A stretch of 10,281 bases of DNA, from the NCBI GenBank assembly GCA_022837245.1, contig JALHHX010000077.1:1-10281 (forward strand), read 5' to 3'. Below, piece by piece: positions 6,633-10,281 of this stretch. The position numbers and the translations under genes were made by a program. Source of the DNA: Lentisphaerota bacterium (lineage in GTDB: Bacteria; Verrucomicrobiota; Kiritimatiellia; RFP12; UBA3636). The notes under the pieces were generated by a model, which was not told the DNA's origin, did not search any database, and saw only the letters and a program-made list of their open reading frames with translations. The first letter of the stretch is position 1. Each line of letters begins with the position of its first letter.

Positions 6633-7889
6633 CTAGCGGTAGAAGACCATGGTGCCTGCGGATATGTTCTTTTCATCGATCGCATCGCCTGATGTTATCT
6701 TGCCGTTCTTGTCGAGATAAAAAGTGTCCGGCCTGTTCCACTTGACGCTGCAGATGTTGAAGACGGGATTGCGAGCCGAAACCGGCCCTCCAACCTTGTA
6801 GCCGACGAGCATTTTAGTGCCCTGGGGTAGCTCGTCGATTTTGGATAGCGTCAGGGAACTCCCAATATGGTATTTGCCGCCGCCAGGCGGGAAATAAAAA
6901 GTGGAAGAGGCAGCAACCTCGTCGCCTCCCAGTTCCGATGCGGTGCCGTCTACGCCGATTGTGAGCAACCCCTCCATCAGGTTCTCAGTCGTGCCGCCTA
7001 GCTCAACACGCGTGCCCGCCGGCATGGATTTCCAGTTCTTGATTTCAGCGCCGTTTTTTCTGCTTCCGTCGGGGAAAACATATACGGTGTCGCGCGAACG
7101 GTACAAGTCGCGGGCGATGTCCCAGGCAGTTCTGCCAGAACCGATGACGTAAGGGTCGCCTTTTGCCGGCGACATGAAAACCGGCCCCTTTTGGTACAAG
7201 ATTTTACTCAGCTCGGGATCGGCGTCGACAAGGCGCCCGGCCTTGACGTCGGGGTCGTAAAGCGGCTTTTTATAGAGTCCGAGCTTTGCCCTGGCCTCGG
7301 GCGCGGCAAGCACCATGGCGCAGCGCTTGCGTCCGCGGTGTCGTTTTTTTTGCCACCGGTTTGGGTTGCCGTACGCGATCATGGAATGAGTCAGCACCCT
7401 TTCGTCCGGAACATTGTAGGCTCCCTGCAATTCGCCGATGAGAAGCCGGAGCGAGGAATATTGGGCCTCGGTCGGTTTTTTGTTGTGAAAACCCACAACC
7501 TCGATGCCGACGGAAACGGAATCAAGCCCCGTCTGCCCGTCCCACATGCTCAGCCCCGCATGGTAGGCGACGCGCTTCCTGTCGATTATTGCATAGACTT
7601 TGCCGTCGGTGTTGACGACGTAATGGCATTCGCCGTTGGCGCTTAGCTTGTCAAGCGCTCCGCGGGCGGGCCCCTCCGTTGTATGGAGGATTATGTACCG
7701 GGTCATCTTCCGCGCTGGCCGCTGACGGTTCTTCGGGCTCCTGTAGTTGTTCAACACAGTCACGCGCCGCTCCGAGATCGAAGCTTTAGTTGGCGGAGCC
7801 GCATCCACGTCAAGGCATGCCCCCGCCGTCAGCGCGGCGAGAACGGCAGCACGCATGAACGTTTTTGCAGTTGTCTTTAACAATCCCAT
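6633..7889 (-). CDS. Exported zinc N-acetylmuramoyl-L-alanine amidase (Amidase_2/PGRP fold) with repeated C-terminal region
   Basis: This enzyme hydrolyses the bond between N-acetylmuramic acid and L-alanine in peptidoglycan. Residue numbers here count from the alternative GTG at 7925 (430 residues). I prefer ATG 7889 (418 residues), because the GTG has no Shine-Dalgarno, the ATG follows a purine-rich AAAAGAAAG, and the signal peptide then starts naturally (MGLLKTTAKTFMRAAVLAAL). Cleavage is probable after VDA (42); LTAGAC is only a poor lipobox. The catalytic domain spans about 55-215. It shows YIILHTTEG (zinc His81), YHAG (His122), SVSVGIEVVGFH (Glu141) and VLTHSMIAYGNPN (zinc His180). HRGRKRCA (196-203) supplies Cys202 as the likely third ligand, as in T7 lysozyme-type amidases. 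Residues 248-430 hold a threefold repeat that could bind cell wall. The gene starts shortly after gpmI and is probably co-transcribed with it. Its role in wall turnover or cell separation is inferred. Confidence 0.88.
   Translation of the reverse strand: MGLLKTTAKTFMRAAVLAALTAGACLDVDAAPPTKASISERRVTVLNNYRSPKNRQRPARKMTRYIILHTTEGPARGALDKLSANGECHYVVNTDGKVYAIIDRKRVAYHAGLSMWDGQTGLDSVSVGIEVVGFHNKKPTEAQYSSLRLLIGELQGAYNVPDERVLTHSMIAYGNPNRWQKKRHRGRKRCAMVLAAPEARAKLGLYKKPLYDPDVKAGRLVDADPELSKILYQKGPVFMSPAKGDPYVIGSGRTAWDIARDLYRSRDTVYVFPDGSRKNGAEIKNWKSMPAGTRVELGGTTENLMEGLLTIGVDGTASELGGDEVAASSTFYFPPGGGKYHIGSSLTLSKIDELPQGTKMLVGYKVGGPVSARNPVFNICSVKWNRPDTFYLDKNGKITSGDAIDEKNISAGTMVFYR
6636..7184 (-). repeat. Threefold degenerate protein repeat in the amidase C-terminal region
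   Basis: The C-terminal 183 residues of the amidase contain three copies of one pattern spaced about 60 residues apart. They begin TVYVFPDG (280), TFYFPPGG (342) and TFYLDKNG (401). Each has a middle stretch with a Lys/Ile element and ends MPAGTRVELG, LPQGTKMLVG or ISAGTMVFYR. The stretch just before the first copy (SGRTAWDIARDLYRS) resembles the first helix of a LysM domain. The copies diverge strongly at residue level, so this is old duplication. A peptidoglycan-binding function is plausible but unproven. Confidence 0.5.
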
Positions 7890-7930
7890 CTTTCTTTTCG
7901 CGACGCCTCTGTTGCCCGGCCGCACACGTG

Positions 7931-9484
7931 TTACTTGGCAATAAGGCTACGAGAAGTCATTTCCGCAGGTTTGCTGATTCCAAGAAGCTCAAGAACAGTC
8001 GGAGCTATGTCGGATAGCACCCCGCGCTCCACAAGCTTCACGCCGGCAGCATCGTTGGCGATGTAGATGCATTCCACGAGATTGAGCGTGTGGCTCGTCT
8101 TGACCATGCCAGTCACATAATCCACCATCTGCTCGGCATTGCCGTGGTCCGCAGTCACGAGAATTTTCGCGTCAAGCTCCAACAGGCGCTTCACTAGCCG
8201 CCCAACGCATTCGTCGACGACTTCGACTGCCTTCGCCGCCGCCTTCATGTCGCCCGTGTGGCCAACCATGTCGCAGTTGGCGAGATTGCAGGCGATGAAC
8301 GCGTACGGATTATCCGTAAGACGCTTCAATAAATCGTCCGTCACTGTATACGCGTCCATTTCCGGATGACTGCCAAAGGTGGCGGGGTCGAAGCGGCTCG
8401 GAATGTTGATGTCGTCCTCCCCCTTGTAAGGCGTGGTGGATTTGCCGTTGAAGAAGCTTGTAACGTGCCTGAATTTCTGCGTCTCGGCGATGCGCAGCTG
8501 ACGCAGACCGGCGTCGGCGATCACCTCGCCGAGCAACTTGTCCATGCCGCCGTCGCCTCCCATTGCGCCCAGCAGGTAATCCTCGAACTGATCCCAGTAC
8601 CGCGTAAATCCGAGATACGTCAGCTTTGGGCGCGCCTTGCGCATGCCGGGATAGTCGTCGCTTACAAATGCCTGTGTGAGCTGGATCGCGCGGTCCTGGC
8701 GGTAGTTCGTGTGCATGACCACGTCGCCGTCGTGCATTCCGTCGTAGCCGCCTATGACGTATGGCAGGATGTACTCGTCCGTCATATCGACGCCGTCGGG
8801 CGTCTTGTCCTTCGAGTAGCATTCTTTAACGGCCGAAACGGCGTCAGTGGCCTTCCGTCCTTCCGCCATCACGAGCGTGTCGTAGGCTCGGCTTGTAAGC
8901 TCATAGTTTTTAGAACGGTCCATCGAGTAATAACGCCCCATGACCGTTCCGATACGGCAGTTGCCGATCGCGTCCATTTCATTTTGCAGGCGCCCGATGT
9001 ATTCGAGCGTGCTGCGCGGGGGTGTATCGCGTCCGTCGAGGAACGGATGTAAGATTATCTCACCCCCGGGCCATGTCCCCCGCGCACGGCGCATGATTTT
9101 GAATAGGTGCTCCTGGTGCGCATGCACGCCCTCGTCCTGCAGCAGCCCCATCAGATGAAGTTTGCCCTTGCCGTTCATCCACGCCGCCATGAAGCCCTTC
9201 CATTTTGGAGACTCGAAAAGCTCGCCTGAGGAAAGCCCATCGTCGATGCGCTTTAGTTCCTGCACAACGACACGCCCCGCGCCCATATTGAGGTGGCCGA
9301 CCTCGCTGGAGCCCTGATATCCGTCCGGCAAGCCTACAGCCTCGCCGCATGCATCGAGCGTCGTCCAAGGGTATTTCACCTTGAACCCATCGATATTTGG
9401 CGTTCTGGCCGCCTTGACGGCATTGCCCTCAACCTTGTCGTTCAAACCCCATCCGTCCCTGATGATAAGTGCCACCGGCCTCAT
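7931..9484 (-). CDS. gpmI: 2,3-bisphosphoglycerate-independent phosphoglycerate mutase
   Basis: This glycolytic and gluconeogenic enzyme interconverts 3- and 2-phosphoglycerate using two metal ions and a phosphoserine intermediate. The 517 residues match the usual family length of about 510-550. Visible catalytic elements are IIRDGWG (metal ligand Asp10), QGSSEVGHLNMGAGR (nucleophile Ser60), DEGVHAH (His121), FLDGRDTPP (149-156), GRYYSMDR (183-190), YRQDRAIQL (261-269) and AETQKFRHVTSFFNG (Lys337/His340 region). Also present are NCDMVGHTGD (Asp405, His409), TADHGNAEQM (Asp446, His447) and SHTLN (His465). All expected active-site groups are therefore present. The usual M-G-N before the nucleophile reads Q-G-S here. 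The ATG at 9484 is preceded by GGAAAGGGG ending eight bases upstream (9493-9502). An extended -10 promoter lies about 60 bases further up. The stop is five bases from the possible GTG of the amidase gene, suggesting an operon. Confidence 0.98.
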   Translation of the reverse strand: MRPVALIIRDGWGLNDKVEGNAVKAARTPNIDGFKVKYPWTTLDACGEAVGLPDGYQGSSEVGHLNMGAGRVVVQELKRIDDGLSSGELFESPKWKGFMAAWMNGKGKLHLMGLLQDEGVHAHQEHLFKIMRRARGTWPGGEIILHPFLDGRDTPPRSTLEYIGRLQNEMDAIGNCRIGTVMGRYYSMDRSKNYELTSRAYDTLVMAEGRKATDAVSAVKECYSKDKTPDGVDMTDEYILPYVIGGYDGMHDGDVVMHTNYRQDRAIQLTQAFVSDDYPGMRKARPKLTYLGFTRYWDQFEDYLLGAMGGDGGMDKLLGEVIADAGLRQLRIAETQKFRHVTSFFNGKSTTPYKGEDDINIPSRFDPATFGSHPEMDAYTVTDDLLKRLTDNPYAFIACNLANCDMVGHTGDMKAAAKAVEVVDECVGRLVKRLLELDAKILVTADHGNAEQMVDYVTGMVKTSHTLNLVECIYIANDAAGVKLVERGVLSDIAPTVLELLGISKPAEMTSRSLIAK

Positions 9485-9547
9485 AATATTATCCCCTTTC
9501 CTGTAGATCCCCTACCCGCCCCGCAGGAAGCGTTGCGTGAAGTCGGG

Positions 9548-9577
9548 ATAGTACCATATCCACGCCATTTTTGGCAA
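9548..9577 (-). promoter_or_regulatory. Candidate extended -10 sigma70 promoter for gpmI
   Basis: On the minus strand, TTGCCA (9577-9572) is followed after 18 bases by TACTAT (9553-9548). TGG directly before the -10 hexamer makes an extended -10 (TGnTACTAT). Initiation near 9541 would give a leader of roughly 57 bases. Its position and orientation fit a promoter driving gpmI and probably the amidase. Confidence 0.55.
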
Positions 9578-9589
9578 AACAAGGTTTCA

Positions 9590-9613
9590 CGCCCTTGGGA
9601 AGGGGCGCTTTTT
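9590..9613 (+). terminator. Terminator-like hairpin on the plus strand, upstream of gpmI
   Basis: CGCCCTT (9590-9596) pairs with AGGGGCG (9601-9607) through one G-U pair, closing a GGGA loop of the GNRA type. After C9608 comes a run of five T (9609-9613). The layout is that of an intrinsic terminator for plus-strand transcription. The opposite strand lacks a T-tract after the stem. No plus-strand gene ends here, so either an antisense or non-coding transcript stops here or the structure is coincidental. Confidence 0.4.
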
Positions 9614-9778
9614 AGCGCACGTTCTGAGGCCACTTTTTTCGAGTTGAAAGAAAACTGGGCAAGACTCGGCGCTCTTTGCGGCAGGCACCTCCTGGATAAG
9701 CACGCAACCCTAGCCATGTTGGCTGCGCGTGGGGCTTGCGCGGCATCAGCAAGGACTTCGCGGGTGCTATTTTGGGGA

Positions 9779-9807
9779 TTGCATATTTTTGCATTACATT
9801 ATATTTT
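9779..9807 (+). promoter_or_regulatory. Candidate sigma70 promoter for the DUF481 gene
   Basis: TTGCAT (9779-9784) is followed after 17 bases by TATTTT (9802-9807). An overlapping TATATT at 9800-9805 would give a 15-base spacer. This is the most AT-rich stretch of the intergenic region. Initiation near 9815 would leave a leader of about 100 bases containing the small hairpin at 9829-9842. TTGCAT recurs at 9790-9795. Confidence 0.42.
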
Positions 9808-9915
9808 ACTACGGCATGTGATTGCGGACAGGACGTTTCCTGGGAACACCGCCTACCTTGAACCGGACAGTCCACAACAAAACCACACGAAAACCTGGCG
9901 GCAGAAAACAAAATA

Positions 9916-10281
9916 ATGAAAAAAACCTTAATGGCGCTTAGCACCGGAATTCTATCGTTCACATTGGCATTCGGCCAGAAAGTTCCTGTTGCGGAAATGA
10001 CTGCACCCGCCGCCCCGACGGCGGAGGACGAAGCGTCTGACTCGTTCTTCAAAATATCTCTGGGCTTGTCGTCAAAATCCGGCAATACAGAATCTGACTC
10101 ATATTCCGGCAGGATTGAAACGGGAACCACGATCAACAAGACCATTCTGGACATGATGATTGAGGGGGCATATGCGGAGAGCGAAGTAGTTGACGCCGAC
10201 GGGAACAAAAGCGACGAGCAGACTGAAGGCAAGGTAAAGGGTGTTGCAAACGCGAAGCAGCGCTTCAATGGATTTTTCCTG
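9916..10281 (+). CDS. DUF481-type outer-membrane beta-barrel protein (partial, runs off right edge)
   Basis: The frame opens at ATG 9916 and remains open for 122 codons to the window edge. Residues 1-20 (MKKTLMALSTGILSFTLAFG) form a signal peptide with a likely cleavage at A-F-G before QKVPV. After a short Ala/Pro/Glu linker, residues 44-60 (FFKISLGLSSKSGNTES) carry the G-L-x-x-x-S-G-N-T signature of DUF481/YdiY-like outer-membrane proteins. Alternating strands follow (YSGRIETGTTINKTILDMMI), then a polar turn (VDADGNKSDEQTEGK) and the start of another strand. DUF481 proteins are predicted outer-membrane barrels of unknown function. No good Shine-Dalgarno precedes the ATG; GGCGG lies about 15 bases upstream. 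The start is chosen because the signal peptide begins here. The gene diverges from gpmI and is not part of its operon. Confidence 0.83.
   Translation, partial: MKKTLMALSTGILSFTLAFGQKVPVAEMTAPAAPTAEDEASDSFFKISLGLSSKSGNTESDSYSGRIETGTTINKTILDMMIEGAYAESEVVDADGNKSDEQTEGKVKGVANAKQRFNGFFL

Larger units (their letters stand above)
9485..9915. other. Divergent intergenic region between gpmI and the DUF481 gene
   Basis: These 431 bases hold no convincing gene. From left to right they contain the gpmI Shine-Dalgarno and leader, a minus-strand promoter (9548-9577) and a plus-strand terminator-like hairpin (9590-9613). Next is a GC-rich stretch with adjacent small inverted repeats: AGCCA/TGGCT at 9712-9724 and GCGC/GCGC at 9725-9741. 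An AT-rich plus-strand promoter candidate (9779-9807) and a hairpin CAGGA-cgtt-TCCTG (9829-9842) in the presumed leader of the plus-strand gene complete it. I do not recognise a known riboswitch, 6S RNA, tmRNA or SRP RNA. Confidence 0.6.

Noticed and set aside
7854..7925. Start at GTG 7925 or at internal ATG 7856 for the amidase
   Set aside because: The GTG lacks a Shine-Dalgarno and would place 12 extra basic residues before a complete signal peptide. The ATG at 7856 would remove the basic n-region of the signal peptide.
8366..9052. Plus-strand frame of 228 codons
   Set aside because: It is entirely antisense to gpmI, whose catalytic motifs are intact through this interval.
9605..9618. GCGC-TTTTTA-GCGC inverted repeat as a regulator operator
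   Set aside because: The arms are only four bases and overlap the terminator-like hairpin and its T-tract, so chance pairing is likely.
9293..9916. Plus-strand open frame of 207 codons ending in TAATG with the DUF481 start
   Set aside because: Its first third is antisense to gpmI, the composition is that of a chance frame (Arg-, Ala- and His-rich, no domain), and no Shine-Dalgarno precedes it. The TAATG overlap alone is not enough.
9612..10268. Minus-strand open frame of 218 codons
   Set aside because: It lies opposite the DUF481 gene, which has a clear signal peptide and family motif. The predicted protein is Ser/Pro/Cys-rich with no recognisable domain.

Overview
The window reads as chromosomal DNA from a Gram-negative, moderately GC-rich bacterium. 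A SurA/PpiC-type lipoprotein, a periplasmic amidase, GT-C type membrane glycosyltransferases with exported C-terminal domains and a DUF481 outer-membrane barrel all point to a diderm envelope. The overall style (Ala-rich envelope lipoprotein, mixed use of Shine-Dalgarno signals, large GT-C proteins) would fit the PVC group (Verrucomicrobiota/Kiritimatiellota/Lentisphaerota). That placement is an inference, not something the sequence proves.

Layout: five genes lie head to tail on the minus strand and are transcribed right to left. First is gpmI, a cofactor-independent phosphoglycerate mutase (9484-7931). Five bases later comes an exported zinc N-acetylmuramoyl-L-alanine amidase (7889-6633, or 7925 with an alternative GTG start). 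After an 89-base gap holding a near-consensus sigma70 promoter come two large polytopic GT-C-like membrane proteins (6543-4309 and 4309-1439) joined by a one-base TAATG overlap. After another 87-base gap comes a peptidyl-prolyl isomerase lipoprotein (1351 to beyond the left edge), whose C-terminal part is an 11-residue/33-base tandem repeat running off the window. On the far right, a 431-base intergenic region separates gpmI from a divergent plus-strand gene (9916 to beyond the right edge) encoding a DUF481-type outer-membrane protein. That gap holds candidate promoters for both directions and a plus-strand terminator-like hairpin.

How the genes fit together: apart from the glycolytic mutase, everything concerns the envelope: peptidoglycan cleavage, lipid-linked sugar transfer on the outer face of the inner membrane, folding of exported proteins, and an outer-membrane barrel. 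The two GT-C proteins appear to be one transcriptional and translational unit and probably act in the same glycosylation pathway. No cytoplasmic glycosyltransferase, polyprenol-sugar synthase or flippase is present to identify the sugar.

I see no mobile element, CRISPR array, tRNA, rRNA or defence-like module. The most notable unexplained items are the exact 66-base duplication encoding LEA-like 11-mers in the isomerase, the threefold repeat in the amidase C-terminus, the uncharacterised exported domains of the glycosyltransferase pair, and the plus-strand terminator upstream of gpmI with no obvious gene to terminate.
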